A stretch of 64,000 nucleotides of DNA, from contig NZ_JACBJQ010000006.1 of NCBI RefSeq assembly GCF_013404075.1, positions 1 to 64,000 of the forward strand, given 5' to 3'. Both the position numbers and the translations under genes were made by a program. Positions 36,560 to 46,539 of the stretch are shown here, piece after piece. Position 1 is the stretch's first letter. Every line of letters starts with the position of its first letter. The notes under the pieces were generated by a model. It did not search any database, was not told where the DNA came from, and worked only from the letters and a program-made list of their open reading frames with translations. This DNA comes from Mycolicibacterium vinylchloridicum. GTDB taxonomy: Bacteria; Actinomycetota; Actinomycetes; Mycobacteriales; Mycobacteriaceae.

Positions 36560-37099
36560 ATGGCCGATACCGCGCTACTGGTAGTGGACATGCTCAATGC
36601 CTACCGGCACCCCGACGCCGAGGAGCTGGCAGGCAACGTCGCCGACATCGTGGAACCGCTGTCCGAATTGATCAGCCGGGCCCGTGATCGCGACGATGTC
36701 GAGCTGATCTATGTCAACGACAACTATGGCGATTTCACCGCCGAGCCCAGCGACCTCGTCCACGCCGCACTGGAAGGCACCCGGCCGGATCTGGTGCGCC
36801 CGATCGCCCCGGAGAAGGGCTGCCGGGTGATGACCAAGGTGCGCCACAGCGCCTTCTACGCCACCCCGCTGGATTATCTACTCAGTAGGCTCGAGGTCGA
36901 GAAGGTGATCCTGACCGGGCAGGTCACCGAGCAGTGCATCCTCTACAGCGCCCTCGACGCATACGTCCGCCACTACGCCGTGGTGGTGCCGAAAGACGCA
37001 GTGGCCCATATCGATACACACCTCGGCTCGGCGGCGCTGGCCATGATGGAGCGCAATATGGGCGCCGAGATCCTTCCGGCCGCGCATTGCTTGACGTGA
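36560..37099 (+). CDS. Isochorismatase-family cysteine hydrolase
   Basis: 179 residues with the triad Asp10 (LLVVDMLNAY), Lys93 (VMTKVRHSAF) and Cys126 (VTEQCILYS) plus the cis-peptide Val-Thr before the Cys. Hydrolyses an amide or related bond; nicotinamidase and ureidoacrylate hydrolase belong here. Next to nadE it might act in pyridine salvage, but the sequence is not typical PncA. ATG 36560 chosen; a GTG at 36494 would add 22 basic residues. Confidence 0.8.
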   Translation: MADTALLVVDMLNAYRHPDAEELAGNVADIVEPLSELISRARDRDDVELIYVNDNYGDFTAEPSDLVHAALEGTRPDLVRPIAPEKGCRVMTKVRHSAFYATPLDYLLSRLEVEKVILTGQVTEQCILYSALDAYVRHYAVVVPKDAVAHIDTHLGSAALAMMERNMGAEILPAAHCLT

Positions 37100-37110
37100 C
37101 CTGAGTCACA
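37095..37110. promoter_or_regulatory. Candidate CRP site
   Basis: CGTGACCTGAGTCACA fits GTGA-N6-TCACA with a T at the third spacer position, as in the mycobacterial CRP consensus. It overlaps the isochorismatase stop codon and stands about 147 bp upstream of the small gene at 37257. Confidence 0.35.
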
Positions 37111-37256
37111 TAGCCACCCGCGTTGTGGCCCAAGGCTTTTGCGTGGTCTGTGTGCGGGTTTCGAGTATGGCTCTACGCGTTCGCAACCACGGCGACGGCC
37201 ATAGGTTTTCAGCCATGAGGCCGGACTTCGCCGGCCGCCCAGATCGGGGGATCGAA

Positions 37257-37535
37257 ATGTTGTCACTACCCGCTCCTGTCCAGCAGCAGCCGTCGACTGC
37301 GACGCCGCGCGTCGTCGACACCCGGCCGACGGTGCTGATCACCGAACACGAAGTCAAGCTGTTGACCGCAGCTGCCATTGCCACGACGGCGCCGGCCAAG
37401 CCCGGCGTGTTCGCGCGGTGGATCGCGTCGCACCGGGAGGCTCGCGACGCCCGGCGCAGTCGGCAGCGGTATTCGCCGGCGCACTACGAGTTCCTGGAGC
37501 ACTCGGCCATGGCCCGCGCGATGGAACGGCTGTAG
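37257..37535 (+). CDS. Small basic protein of unknown function
   Basis: 92 residues; no known domain. An N-terminal Pro/Thr/Gln-rich stretch (LPAPVQQQPSTATPRVVD) leads to TVLITEHEVKLLTAAAIATTAP and a basic tail RWIASHREARDARRSRQRYSPAHYEFLEHSAMARAMERL. Short proteins of this layout recur in mycobacteria. ATG 37257 follows GGGGGATCGAA. It stands alone between the isochorismatase gene and the YdcF gene. A CRP-like site is upstream. Confidence 0.6.
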   Translation: MLSLPAPVQQQPSTATPRVVDTRPTVLITEHEVKLLTAAAIATTAPAKPGVFARWIASHREARDARRSRQRYSPAHYEFLEHSAMARAMERL

Positions 37536-37609
37536 GACGTTGATCCGGTAACAACCTCGCACGCCCGGGCGATTACGCCAACAGCAATTTCAAACGGGTC
37601 GGAGGAAAC

Positions 37610-38197
37610 GTGCGACGTCGGTGGAAGACCCTGTGCGGCGCGTTGGCGCTGGTTGTCGCTGCCACGATCGGCGAACTCGCACCCACCGCCGCGCACGCCG
37701 CCCCGCCACAGCCCGCACCCGTCACCAAGGATTTCTCCAATCCGGCGATCGTCGTCCTCGGGTACGGCTTGTTGCCGGATGGCTCGATGCGGATGATCTT
37801 GCGCCGCCGGGTGCTGACCGGGCTGGCGGTCGCACAGATGTACCCGCACTCACCGATCATCGTCACCGGCGGTAACCCGCAGAACGGGGTGACCGAAGCC
37901 GCGCAGATGCGCCGCATGCTGTTGATGTTGGGCTTTCCCGACCATCGGATCATCGTGGAGGACAGGGCCAACAGCACCGTGCAGAACGCGCAGTTCTCGG
38001 TCCCGCTGGCCAAGCAGGCCGGCACCTCGGGCATCATCCTGGTGACCTCCTCGACACATCAGGGCCGCGCCGACGGCGATTTCGTCGATGCCGGTGCCAA
38101 TCTGCTGGCCACGGTCAGCTATCCGGACGGCAATCCGACGCTGAACATCACGCAGTTCACCCAGGACGTACTCAGCCCGCTCACCAATTTCGGCTGA
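37610..38197 (+). CDS. Exported YdcF/SanA-type DUF218 protein
   Basis: 195 residues. A Sec signal peptide (RRRWKTLCGALALVVAATIGELAPTAAHAA) is followed by a DUF218 domain: IVVLGYGLLPDGSMRMILRRRV, IIVTGGNPQNGVTEAAQMRRMLL and EDRANSTVQNAQFSVPLA. The family acts at the envelope (ElyC, SanA), often with undecaprenyl-linked or redox roles, but is otherwise obscure. GTG 37610 follows GGAGGAAAC. Downstream sirtuin gene begins 14 bp later. Confidence 0.85.
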   Translation: MRRRWKTLCGALALVVAATIGELAPTAAHAAPPQPAPVTKDFSNPAIVVLGYGLLPDGSMRMILRRRVLTGLAVAQMYPHSPIIVTGGNPQNGVTEAAQMRRMLLMLGFPDHRIIVEDRANSTVQNAQFSVPLAKQAGTSGIILVTSSTHQGRADGDFVDAGANLLATVSYPDGNPTLNITQFTQDVLSPLTNFG

Positions 38198-38211
38198 CTA
38201 CTCTGGAGTTC

Positions 38212-39045
38212 GTGGAAAGCCCCGAACTCGTCGCCCTCTTGGCGGGCCGACGTGTCGCGGTGCTCACCGGCGCCGGGATCTCCACCGACTCCGGCATTCC
38301 CGACTACCGCGGCCCGGACTCGCCGCCGGCCAACCCGATGACGATTCGCCAGTTCACCTCGAGCCGTGCGTTCCGGCAGCGCTATTGGGCCCGAAACCAC
38401 CTGGGCTGGCGGCACATGGCCCAGACGTTGCCCAACGCCGGGCACCGGGCGCTGGCGCACTTGGAGCGGGCCGGGGTGGTGAGCGGTGTCATCACCCAGA
38501 ACGTAGACCTGCTGCACACCAAGGCCGGCAGCCGTAATGTCATCAACCTGCACGGAACCTACGCGCAGGTGGTGTGCTTGAACTGCGGTTACACGATGTC
38601 GCGCGCGGCGCTGGCCGACGAACTCGAGGCGGCCAATCCCGGATTCACCGAGCGCGCCGAACAAATCGGGGGCATCGCGGTGGCACCGGACGCTGATGCC
38701 GTCGTCACCGACACCGCATCGTTCCACTTCATCGACTGCCCGTCGTGCGCGGGGATGCTCAAGCCGGACATCGTGTACTTCGGCGAAAGCGTGCGCAAAG
38801 AGATTGTCGCGCAAGCATATTCGATGGTCGAAGAATCGGAGGCGCTGCTGGTCGCGGGTTCCTCGCTGACGGTGTTCTCCGGCTACCGGTTTGTGCGGCA
38901 GGCCGCCGCGCTCGGTATGCCGATCGCGATCGTGAACCGCGGCGTCACGCGCGGTGACAACCTCGCGACAGTCAAGGTGGACAGCGGTTGTTCGCCGATG
39001 CTCGCGCTGCTGGCAGACGAACTGTCCGGGCTGATGTCGGCCTAG
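38212..39045 (+). CDS. Sir2-family NAD-dependent protein deacylase
   Basis: 277 residues: VLTGAGISTDSGIPDYRG binds NAD, ITQNVDLLHTKAG and the catalytic His in NLHGTYAQVVC follow, with zinc ligands CLNC and CPSC, and KPDIVYFGESV. Removes acyl groups from lysines at the cost of NAD. GTG start 38212. With nadE and nadD in this region, several NAD genes are near but not in one operon. It ends 9 bp from the convergent proB stop. Confidence 0.9.
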   Translation: MESPELVALLAGRRVAVLTGAGISTDSGIPDYRGPDSPPANPMTIRQFTSSRAFRQRYWARNHLGWRHMAQTLPNAGHRALAHLERAGVVSGVITQNVDLLHTKAGSRNVINLHGTYAQVVCLNCGYTMSRAALADELEAANPGFTERAEQIGGIAVAPDADAVVTDTASFHFIDCPSCAGMLKPDIVYFGESVRKEIVAQAYSMVEESEALLVAGSSLTVFSGYRFVRQAAALGMPIAIVNRGVTRGDNLATVKVDSGCSPMLALLADELSGLMSA

Positions 39046-39054
39046 CAACGATCG

Positions 39055-40155
39055 CTAGACAGCCACCAGATCATCGGCATGCACCGCGGGTCGGCGCATT
39101 TCAGCAGGCAGGTCCGAGGTCGACTGGCCGATCATCGTCGTCAGCTCGGCGGCGTCATAGGCCACCACCCCGCGCCCCACCATCGTCCCGTCCTGATCGT
39201 GCAGCTCGACCACATCGCCGCCGAAGAACCGGCCCGCGACCGCGGTGATCCCGGCCGCCAGCAATGAGCGCCGCTGCTTGACCACCGCCCGCACCGCGCC
39301 GGCATCCAGCGTCAGCGCACCGGCGGCCTCCGCCGCATAGCGAACCCAGAACCGTCGCGCCGACATCCGGTCGGGTCGCGGTGTGAACACGGTGCCCACC
39401 GACGCATCTGTCAGCGCGGCGGCGGCATCGGCGGCGGCGGCCAGCAGCACCGGAACCCCGGCATCGGCGGCGAGCAGCGCCGAGGACAGCTTCGACCGCA
39501 TCCCGCCGGTGCCCAGCCGGCTGCCCTGACCGGCCACCACGCCGTCGAGATCATCCGGGCCGGCCACCTCCGGGATGAACCGGGCGTCACCCTTGCGCGG
39601 ATCGGCGTCGTAGAGCCCGTCGATATCGGAGAGCAGGATCAGCGCGTCGGCGCCCACCAGATGAGCCACCAACGCCGAGAGCCGGTCGTTGTCGCCGAAG
39701 CGAATCTCGTTGGTGGCCACGGTGTCGTTCTCGTTGACGATCGCCACTGCGTGCAGGGCCCGCAGCCGGTTCAGCGTCCGCTGGGCGTTGGTGTGCTGCA
39801 CGCGCATCGAAATGTCGTGCGCGGTCAGCAGCACCTGGCCGACCGTGCGGTCGTAGCGGGCGAACGCCGCACTCCACGCGTTGACCAGCGCCACCTGCCC
39901 CACGCTGGCCGCGGCCTGCTTGGTCGCCAGATCCGTCGGGCGCCGGTTCAGTCCCAGCGGCTCGATACCGGCCGCGATCGCACCCGAGGACACGATGACG
40001 ACGTCGGAGCCGGCCTCCATCCGAGCCTCGATCGCGTCGACGAGCTGGGCCAGCCGGCCGGCGTCGAACAGCCCCGACTTCGTGGTCAGGGCGGTGGTGC
40101 CGATCTTGACGACGACGCTGCGCGCCGCGCGCACCGCGTCGCGGTACTGACTCAC
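39055..40155 (-). CDS. proB: Glutamate 5-kinase
   Basis: 366 residues: an amino acid kinase domain ([75 protein letters not shown]) followed by a C-terminal PUA domain ([23 protein letters not shown]). Commits glutamate to proline synthesis, feeding ProA. GTG 40155 overlaps the obg stop as GTGA. Counterpart of Rv2439c. Confidence 0.95.
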   Translation of the reverse strand: MSQYRDAVRAARSVVVKIGTTALTTKSGLFDAGRLAQLVDAIEARMEAGSDVVIVSSGAIAAGIEPLGLNRRPTDLATKQAAASVGQVALVNAWSAAFARYDRTVGQVLLTAHDISMRVQHTNAQRTLNRLRALHAVAIVNENDTVATNEIRFGDNDRLSALVAHLVGADALILLSDIDGLYDADPRKGDARFIPEVAGPDDLDGVVAGQGSRLGTGGMRSKLSSALLAADAGVPVLLAAAADAAAALTDASVGTVFTPRPDRMSARRFWVRYAAEAAGALTLDAGAVRAVVKQRRSLLAAGITAVAGRFFGGDVVELHDQDGTMVGRGVVAYDAAELTTMIGQSTSDLPAEMRRPAVHADDLVAV

Positions 40156-41600
40156 GTGTCGTCCTCGTGCTCCCGGCGCACGCGGCGGGCCTGCTTACGC
40201 TCGGCCGCGCCGATCCGGTCACTCTGCTCCAGCCGGGCATCGGTGCCCCGGCCGGTCGGGGTGACGTCGACCCCGGCGAGCGTCTGCGGCTCCCAGTCGA
40301 AGGTCATATCGCCGATCGTGACCGCACAGCCGGGCTTGGCGCCGCGGCGTAGTAGTTCATCCTCAACGCCGAGGCGGGCCAGCCGGTCGCCGAGATAGCC
40401 GACGGCTTCGTCGTTGTCGAAATTCGTCTGCGCGATCCAGCGTTCCGGCCGGACACCGCGGACGATGAAGCCGCCGCGATTTGCCGGGTCGGGCTCGACG
40501 GTGAAACCGGTCTGGTCCACCGGAATCGGCCGGATCACCGGACGCCGCGGCACCACCTCGGGCTGCGCGGCCCGGTGGGCCTCCACCATGTTCCACAGCG
40601 CAAACGTCAGCTCCCGCAAGCCTTCCCGGCTCGCGGTGGACACCTCGAACACCGGCCAGCCGCGCGCCTCGACATCGGCACGCACGAAGTCCGCCAGCTC
40701 CCTGGCCTCGGGAACGTCGATCTTGTTGAGCACCACCGCCCGTGGACGGTCGGCCAGATCACCCAGCGTCGAATCACCTTGCAGCGTCGGACGATACGCG
40801 GCCAGCTCGGCTTCCAACGCATCGATGTCGGAGATCGGGTCGCGACCGGGTTCCAGGGTCGCGCAGTCGACGACATGCACCAGCAGCGCGCAGCGTTCGA
40901 TGTGCCGAAGGAAGTCCAGGCCGAGACCGCGACCTTCTGAGGCGCCGGGAATCAGCCCGGGTACGTCGGCGACGGTGAAGGTGTGATCCCCCGCCGACAC
41001 GACACCGAGGTTGGGCACCAACGTGGTGAACGGATAGTCCGCGATCTTGGGCTTGGCCGCCGAGATCACCGAGACCAGTGAGGATTTGCCCGCCGACGGG
41101 AAACCGATCAGGCCGACGTCGGCGACGGTCTTGAGCTCCAGGGTGAGCTCGCGCTCCTCACCCTTCTCGCCGAGCAGCGCGAACCCGGGAGCCTTGCGGG
41201 CCCGGGACGCCAGCGCGGCGTTGCCCAACCCGCCGCGACCGCCCTCAGCGGCGACGAAACGGGTTCCCGCACCGACCAGATCGGCCAGCAGACGGCCTCC
41301 TGCGTCGAGCACGACAGTGCCGTCGGGCACCTTCACCTCGAGATCTGAGCCGTTGGCACCCTCGCGGTTACTGCCCATCCCCTGTGTGCCGGACGGCGCC
41401 GCGACGTGCGGGTGAAAGTGGAAGTCCAGCAGGGTGTGCACCTGCGGATCGACGACGAGCACGACACTGCCGCCGCGTCCGCCGTTACCGCCGTCGGGCC
41501 CGCCGAGTGGCTTGAACTTCTCCCGGTGCACCGACGCGCACCCGTTCCCACCATTGCCCGCGCGGGCGTGAATGACGACGCGGTCGACGAAACGGGGCAT
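40152..41600 (-). CDS. obg: GTPase ObgE/CgtA
   Basis: 482 residues: the glycine-rich Obg fold ([34 protein letters not shown]), the GTPase domain with [29 protein letters not shown] and NKID, then the OCT domain. Essential for 50S assembly and stringent control. ATG 41600 follows GGACTCTCCGATGC-type leader with weak ribosome site. Third in rplU-rpmA-obg-proB order, with an 86-bp gap to rpmA that holds a palindromic element. Confidence 0.95.
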   Translation of the reverse strand: MPRFVDRVVIHARAGNGGNGCASVHREKFKPLGGPDGGNGGRGGSVVLVVDPQVHTLLDFHFHPHVAAPSGTQGMGSNREGANGSDLEVKVPDGTVVLDAGGRLLADLVGAGTRFVAAEGGRGGLGNAALASRARKAPGFALLGEKGEERELTLELKTVADVGLIGFPSAGKSSLVSVISAAKPKIADYPFTTLVPNLGVVSAGDHTFTVADVPGLIPGASEGRGLGLDFLRHIERCALLVHVVDCATLEPGRDPISDIDALEAELAAYRPTLQGDSTLGDLADRPRAVVLNKIDVPEARELADFVRADVEARGWPVFEVSTASREGLRELTFALWNMVEAHRAAQPEVVPRRPVIRPIPVDQTGFTVEPDPANRGGFIVRGVRPERWIAQTNFDNDEAVGYLGDRLARLGVEDELLRRGAKPGCAVTIGDMTFDWEPQTLAGVDVTPTGRGTDARLEQSDRIGAAERKQARRVRREHEDDT

Positions 41601-41621
41601 CGGAGAGTCCTTTCAACCGCC

Positions 41622-41675
41622 GAGTGTGAATCTGGTGCGAGTTATGGGTCTGGACCTCGCAGTGGTTTCACACTC
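41622..41675. repeat. 54-bp intergenic palindromic element (rpmA-obg)
   Basis: Outer arms GAGTGTGAA and TTCACACTC (10 bp if the flanking C/G is counted) enclose an inner inverted repeat GCGAG...CTCGC. Total length from GAGTG to CACTC is exactly 54 bp. The valS-folC spacer has an element of the same length, ends and nested layout. Could form a large hairpin in RNA or be a mobile palindromic unit. Confidence 0.6.
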
Positions 41676-41686
41676 GCGATGCAGAC

Positions 41687-41950
41687 CTACTCCGGTCGTT
41701 CGGCGCTGACGATGTTGACGGTCTTGCGGCCGCGCTTGACGCCGAACTCCACCAGGCCGGCGGCCGTGGCGAACAGGGTGTCGTCACCGCCGCGACCGAC
41801 GTTCACGCCGGGGTGGAAGTGCGTGCCGCGCTGGCGGACGAGGATCTCGCCGGCCTTGACCAGCTGGCCGCCGAAGCGCTTGACGCCCAGCCGCTGGGCG
41901 GCTGAATCGCGACCGTTGCGTGAGCTGGAAGCGCCCTTTTTGTGTGCCAT
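41687..41950 (-). CDS. rpmA: 50S ribosomal protein L27
   Basis: 87 residues: [48 protein letters not shown] is diagnostic. L27 reaches the peptidyl-transferase centre. No N-terminal cleavage extension as seen in Firmicutes. Starts 18 bp after rplU. Confidence 0.98.
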   Translation of the reverse strand: MAHKKGASSSRNGRDSAAQRLGVKRFGGQLVKAGEILVRQRGTHFHPGVNVGRGGDDTLFATAAGLVEFGVKRGRKTVNIVSAERPE

Positions 41951-41968
41951 GTCAGTTCGCTCCCTCGA

Positions 41969-42292
41969 CTACTTGATTCCGGTGACCTTGAGCACGGTCA
42001 GCGGTTGACGGTGACCCTGCCGCTTGTGGTAGCCGGTCTTGTTCTTGAACTTGTGGATGCGGATCTTCGGACCCTTGGTGTGCTCGAGCACCTCGCCGGT
42101 GACCGCGACCTTCTCCAGCGCCTTGGCGTCGGTGGTCACCTTGGCACCGTCGACGACCAGCGCGACCGGCAGAGACACGGAGCCACCGGCCTCGACCTCG
42201 AGCTTCTCGACCTTGACTATGTCTCCGACGGCGACCTTGTACTGCTTGCCGCCGGTCTTGACGATTGCGTACGTGACCTTATCGCCTGCCAT
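41969..42292 (-). CDS. rplU: 50S ribosomal protein L21
   Basis: 107 residues: [24 protein letters not shown], and the C-terminal [26 protein letters not shown]. Binds 23S rRNA. ATG 42292 starts at [11 protein letters not shown]; the upstream frame is not conserved in L21. The 159-bp space behind it, up to the rne stop, probably holds the rplU-rpmA promoter and leader. Confidence 0.97.
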   Translation of the reverse strand: MAGDKVTYAIVKTGGKQYKVAVGDIVKVEKLEVEAGGSVSLPVALVVDGAKVTTDAKALEKVAVTGEVLEHTKGPKIRIHKFKNKTGYHKRQGHRQPLTVLKVTGIK

Positions 42293-42451
42293 CGTGGGTC
42301 CTTCGCTCTTGCTCTGCGGGCGCGCGCTAACCGAAGCTGCGTGCGCGGGTCTGGGGGTGCGGGATCTTGAGCCCGCTGCCACCGGCGTCGGACGCCTGGC
42401 GACAACTGCTCAAGGTTACGTGACCAGCACCGGGAGGGTCAAACCGCCACT

Positions 42452-45349
42452 CTATGCGGATGGCGGCCCTGCTGGGCGTGCCGCCGCCCGGCGCCGATGC
42501 CTGCCTGCCGACGCAGACGGTGCCTGAGCCACGACAGGCTGGTCGACGTCGTATTCGTCGGATTCATCCTCGTCATCATCCTCGTCGTCGAGGTCGTCCT
42601 CATCCTCGTCGTCGTCCTCATCGTCCGCGTCGACATCGAGGTTGTCCTCGTCGAGGTCCTCGTCGTCTTCATCGAGGTCGACGTCGATTTCGTCGACATC
42701 CTCGTCGTCGTCCTCGTCGTCGTCCTCATCGTCGGAGTCGTCGTCATCCAGATCTTCGGCGGCGACTTCCTCGCTGACCTGCTCGGCGATGTCGGCATCG
42801 TCCCCGGCTTCGGCTTCCCGCTCGAGCTCGTCGGCCAGCTCTTCCTCGGCCTCGTCGTCCTCGTGCTTGCCGTTGGCCGCCGCCATCGCCTTGAACATCG
42901 GATGCTCGCTGGTGTGCTGCGGCACCTTGGCCACCGGCGCTTCTTCAGCGCGGCCCCGCTTGCCCCGCTTGCCGCGCCGGCCACCGCCGTTACCGCCGGA
43001 TTCGGACTTGCGCCCGGCGGCCTGCGTCGTGTCGACCGGATCGGCATGCAGCACGATGCCCCGGCCGCTGCAATGCGTACAGGTGGTCGAGAACGCCTCC
43101 ACCAGGCCGGTGCCCAGCCGCTTACGGGTCAGCTGGACCAGCCCGAGTGAGGTCACCTCGGACACCTGGTGGCGGGTGCGGTCGCGTCCCAGAGCCTCGG
43201 TCAGCCGCCGCAGCACCAGGTCGCGGTTGGACTCCAGGACCATGTCGATGAAGTCGATGACCACGATGCCGCCGATATCGCGCAGCCTCAGCTGACGGAC
43301 GATCTCCTCGGCTGCCTCGAGGTTGTTCTTGGTGACCGTCTGCTCGAGGTTGCCGCCCGCACCGGTGAACTTGCCGGTGTTGACGTCGACGACGGTCATC
43401 GCCTCGGTCCGGTCGATCACCAGGGTGCCGCCCGAGGGCAGCCACACCTTGCGATCCAGCGCCTTGGCCAGCTGCTCGTCGATGCGATGCACCGCGAACA
43501 CGTCGGGCCCGTCACCACCGGGCGGGTCGTACTTGGTCAGCTTCGAAACAAGTTCGGGCGCAACTGAACTGACGTAATCGTGGATGGTGTCCCAGGCGTC
43601 GTCACCGGAGACGATCAGCCCGGAGAAGTCCTCGTTGAACAAGTCGCGGATCACCTTGACCAGCACATCGGGCTCTTCGTAGAGCGCGACGGCGGCACCG
43701 GCCTTGTTGCCCTTGATCCGCTCGGCTTCCTCGGCGATCGTCGTCCACCGCTCCTGGAGTCGGGTGACGTCGCCGCGGATGTCGGATTCCTTCACGCCTT
43801 CCGAGGCGGTCCGGATGATCACGCCGGCGTCGTCGGGCACCACGTCGCGCAGGATTTCCTTGAGTCGCTGACGTTCGGTGTCGGGCAGCTTGCGGCTGAT
43901 CCCGGTCGACGACGCGCCCGGCACGTAGACCAGGTAGCGCCCGGCCAGCGACACCTGGGTGGTCAGTCGCGCGCCCTTGTGACCGACAGGATCCTTGCTG
44001 ACCTGGACGACGACGTAGTCGCCGGGCTTGAGGGCCTGTTCGATCTTGCGGTTCGCCCCGCCCAGGCCGGCGGCCTCCCAGTTGACCTCACCGGCGTAGA
44101 GCACACCGTTGCGGCCGCGCCCGATGTCGACGAAGGCGGCCTCCATCGACGGCAGCACGTTCTGCACGATGCCGAGGTAGATGTTGCCGACCAGCGACGC
44201 CGAGGCCGCCGAGGTCACGAAGTGCTCGACGACGACCCCGTCTTCCATGACGGCGATCTGCGTGTAGCGAGCGCCCTCGTGCGGGGGTTCGGTGCGGATC
44301 TTGTCGCGCACGACCATGACCCGTTCGACGGCCTCGCGGCGGGCCAGGAATTCGGCCTCGGACAGGATCGGTGGGCGCCGGCGGCCGGCGTCGCGGCCGT
44401 CGCGACGGCGCTGACGCTTGGCCTCGAGCCTGGTCGATCCGCTGATGCCCTGGATCGCATCCGGGTCGCGTTCGGCCTTGGCCCGAGGGGCGCGCTCGTG
44501 GACGACGGTGTTCGGCGGGTCGTCGACCGAAGTGCCCTCCGCGTCATCACCGCCGCCGCCGGACTTGCGGCGCCGGCGCCTGCGGCGACGGCGGGTCGCG
44601 GCCTCACCGCTGCCCGACTCATCGTCGCTCTCGTCGTCGTCGCTGTCAGAGTCGTCACCGGACTCACCGGACTCGGCGGTCTCCTCGGCACCTTCGGACT
44701 CTTCGCCGTCCGGGCCGCCCTGCTCACCGCGGCCGCGACCACGGCCACGGCGGCCGCGCCGACGACGCCGGTTGGCGGGGCGTTCGGACTGGTCGCCGTC
44801 GGTTTCGGCGGACGACTCGTCGTCTTCGTCCTCGTCGTCCTCGTCGTCGTCCTCTTCAGCAGCCGGACGAGCGACGCGGCGCTGTTCGGCCTCGACGGGC
44901 TGGGGGGCGACGAACAGCGGCATGTACGCCGCCTGCTCGACCGTGGCGGTCTCCAGGATCAGCCGCGATTCAGGCTCCTCGGCGGCGGCCGCGGGAACTT
45001 CGGCGTCCACGGCTTGGGCTGCCTGGTCGACTTCGGGCGCGGGCGCATCAAGGGTGAGGGCTTCCTGCACCGCGGTCTCGTCGGCGCTGTCCTCGGGGCT
45101 GGCCGCCAGCACGTCGCGGACCCGCACCGCATCGGTGCGATCCACGCTGGAATGCGGACTGCGCACCCGGCCGTCGAGCTCGCTCAAGGCGTCGAGCACG
45201 CGCCGGCTGGTGGTGCCGAGCACCCGTGCCAGCGAATGCACCCTCAGGCGGTCAGGCAGGTCATCGCCAGCGGCAGCTGCCGCTGGGGGTCCCCACTGCT
45301 CCTGGGGTTCTGTTTCGGGTAGTTCCTGATAGAGGTCATCGTCGGCCAC
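42452..45349 (-). CDS. rne: Ribonuclease E/G
   Basis: 965 residues. Acidic and Arg-rich N-terminal extension, S1 domain (around 355-440, HFVTSAASASLVGNIYLGIVQNVLPSMEAAFVDIGRGRNGVLY), then the DNase I-like catalytic domain with both metal Asp residues (TVVDVNTGKFTG and IVVIDFIDM) and the zinc-link Cys pair CTHCSGRG. The tail contains ~80 residues that are almost only Asp and Glu. GTG 45349 follows GAGGAGAATAC. Endonuclease that starts mRNA decay and processes rRNA. Counterpart of Rv2444c. Confidence 0.95.
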   Translation of the reverse strand: MADDDLYQELPETEPQEQWGPPAAAAAGDDLPDRLRVHSLARVLGTTSRRVLDALSELDGRVRSPHSSVDRTDAVRVRDVLAASPEDSADETAVQEALTLDAPAPEVDQAAQAVDAEVPAAAAEEPESRLILETATVEQAAYMPLFVAPQPVEAEQRRVARPAAEEDDDEDDEDEDDESSAETDGDQSERPANRRRRRGRRGRGRGRGEQGGPDGEESEGAEETAESGESGDDSDSDDDESDDESGSGEAATRRRRRRRRRKSGGGGDDAEGTSVDDPPNTVVHERAPRAKAERDPDAIQGISGSTRLEAKRQRRRDGRDAGRRRPPILSEAEFLARREAVERVMVVRDKIRTEPPHEGARYTQIAVMEDGVVVEHFVTSAASASLVGNIYLGIVQNVLPSMEAAFVDIGRGRNGVLYAGEVNWEAAGLGGANRKIEQALKPGDYVVVQVSKDPVGHKGARLTTQVSLAGRYLVYVPGASSTGISRKLPDTERQRLKEILRDVVPDDAGVIIRTASEGVKESDIRGDVTRLQERWTTIAEEAERIKGNKAGAAVALYEEPDVLVKVIRDLFNEDFSGLIVSGDDAWDTIHDYVSSVAPELVSKLTKYDPPGGDGPDVFAVHRIDEQLAKALDRKVWLPSGGTLVIDRTEAMTVVDVNTGKFTGAGGNLEQTVTKNNLEAAEEIVRQLRLRDIGGIVVIDFIDMVLESNRDLVLRRLTEALGRDRTRHQVSEVTSLGLVQLTRKRLGTGLVEAFSTTCTHCSGRGIVLHADPVDTTQAAGRKSESGGNGGGRRGKRGKRGRAEEAPVAKVPQHTSEHPMFKAMAAANGKHEDDEAEEELADELEREAEAGDDADIAEQVSEEVAAEDLDDDDSDDEDDDEDDDEDVDEIDVDLDEDDEDLDEDNLDVDADDEDDDEDEDDLDDEDDDEDESDEYDVDQPVVAQAPSASAGRHRRRAAARPAGPPSA
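42545..42790. repeat. Asp/Glu-coding low-complexity repeat in rne
   Basis: On the plus strand this reads as tandem TCGTCG/TCCTCG units; on the coding strand it is GAC/GAG/GAT codons giving an unbroken acidic run (EDDDEDDDED-type) near the C-terminus of RNase E. It explains several long false open frames on the opposite strand. Confidence 0.85.
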
Positions 45350-45633
45350 GTATTCTCCTCAAGCCCCCGGGCGCGTCACATCGACGCGGCCACGCGAGGG
45401 CTTCCGCTATGTGCCCGGGTTAATGCGCCCGGACTTGTTTATGGTCTCGCTCCGAACGGTCCATGGAGAACGCGTCCGGTGCCTGGCTGAATGACGGCTG
45501 TGACGGTCGGCGCCTCACCAAGTGGTGGTCGCGCACGTCGTAAGTCTTCATCCGGATGCGCTTTGGGGGCACATCCGGAGCCAGTATCCCACACCACACG
45601 CCCTGTTTTGACGACAGTGGCCTTAGAGCGCGC

Positions 45634-46044
45634 TCAGCCGCCCGGAAACCAGAGCGCGATCTCGCGCTCGGCGGACTCTGGGGAGTCGGAGCCGTGCACG
45701 AGGTTGAACTGCGTTTCCAGGCCGAAATCGCCGCGGATCGTGCCTGGTGTGGCCTTCTCCACCGGGTCGGTGCCACCGGCGAGCTGGCGAAACGCCGCGA
45801 TCGCGCGGGGGCCTTCGAGGATCGCTGCCACCACCGGGGCTGAGGTGATGAACTCCAGCAGCGAGTCGAAGAACGGCTTGCCGTCGTGCTCGGCATAGTG
45901 GGCGCGGGCCAGCTCGTCACTGACCTGCTTGAGCTCCAGGGCAGCGATCGTCAGGCCTTTGCGTTCGATTCGGCTGATGATCTCGCCGACCACCCCGCGC
46001 TGCACACCGTCGGGCTTGATGAGAACCAGCGTCCGCTCAGTCAT
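45634..46044 (-). CDS. ndk: Nucleoside diphosphate kinase
   Basis: 136 residues, the normal length: [29 protein letters not shown] and the phosphorylated His in NLVHGSDS. Equalises nucleoside triphosphate pools. ATG 46044 is 10 bases after AGGAGG; the in-frame ATG at 46053 is too close to that site. The 284-bp gap to rne contains the rne promoter and untranslated leader; I see no further gene in it. Confidence 0.97.
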   Translation of the reverse strand: MTERTLVLIKPDGVQRGVVGEIISRIERKGLTIAALELKQVSDELARAHYAEHDGKPFFDSLLEFITSAPVVAAILEGPRAIAAFRQLAGGTDPVEKATPGTIRGDFGLETQFNLVHGSDSPESAEREIALWFPGG

Positions 46045-46113
46045 TAGCGCCATTCCTCCTCATCGCTTCGCTCTGCATCGTCATCGGCGCGGTCACGGCG
46101 CACAGCGTACCCG

Positions 46114-46539
46114 TCAGTCAGGTGGTCGCTGCTGGCCGGGCAGCAAGCCCCGGCGCTGCCTGCGCAGAACCTCGACGCGCAGGTAGGCGATGATCCCCCA
46201 CACGATCGCGAAGACCACCCCGACCATCCCCACGGCCGGGTACACGACGAATCCGGCGACCAGGATGAGCTGCACACCCAGGTTCAGCCAGACCGCCCAC
46301 GGCCTGCCCTGCACGCCGGACAGCAGGACCAGGAACACCGCGAACCCGACCAGGTATGACGTCGACCATGCGGTGAGCCCACCACCGACCATGCCGACCA
46401 CGGGCAGCGCCAGCAGGACCACGATCGACTCGAGGATGAGGGTGCCGGCCATGACGCCGCGGAAACTTTTCCAGGGGTCGGGCGGTGAGGCCGCTGGGCC
46501 GGCGACATCGGACTGGGGCACGTCGGGCGTGTCGCTCAT
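46114..46539 (-). CDS. DUF4233 membrane protein
   Basis: 141 residues with four membrane helices (about 26-46, 53-73, 83-98, 100-118), beginning WKSFRGVMAGTLILESIVVLLALPVV, the DUF4233 signature. Always found beside folC in actinobacteria; function unknown. ATG 46539 overlaps the folC stop as ATGA. Counterpart of Rv2446c. Confidence 0.85.
   Translation of the reverse strand: MSDTPDVPQSDVAGPAASPPDPWKSFRGVMAGTLILESIVVLLALPVVGMVGGGLTAWSTSYLVGFAVFLVLLSGVQGRPWAVWLNLGVQLILVAGFVVYPAVGMVGVVFAIVWGIIAYLRVEVLRRQRRGLLPGQQRPPD

Noticed and set aside
42545..42790. Regular short repeats considered as a CRISPR array
   Set aside because: Units are simple codon repeats within rne with no unique spacers of constant length.
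43580..45322. 580-codon frame antisense to rne, with long Leu/Val runs
   Set aside because: Runs arise from the acidic Asp/Glu codons of RNase E read backwards.
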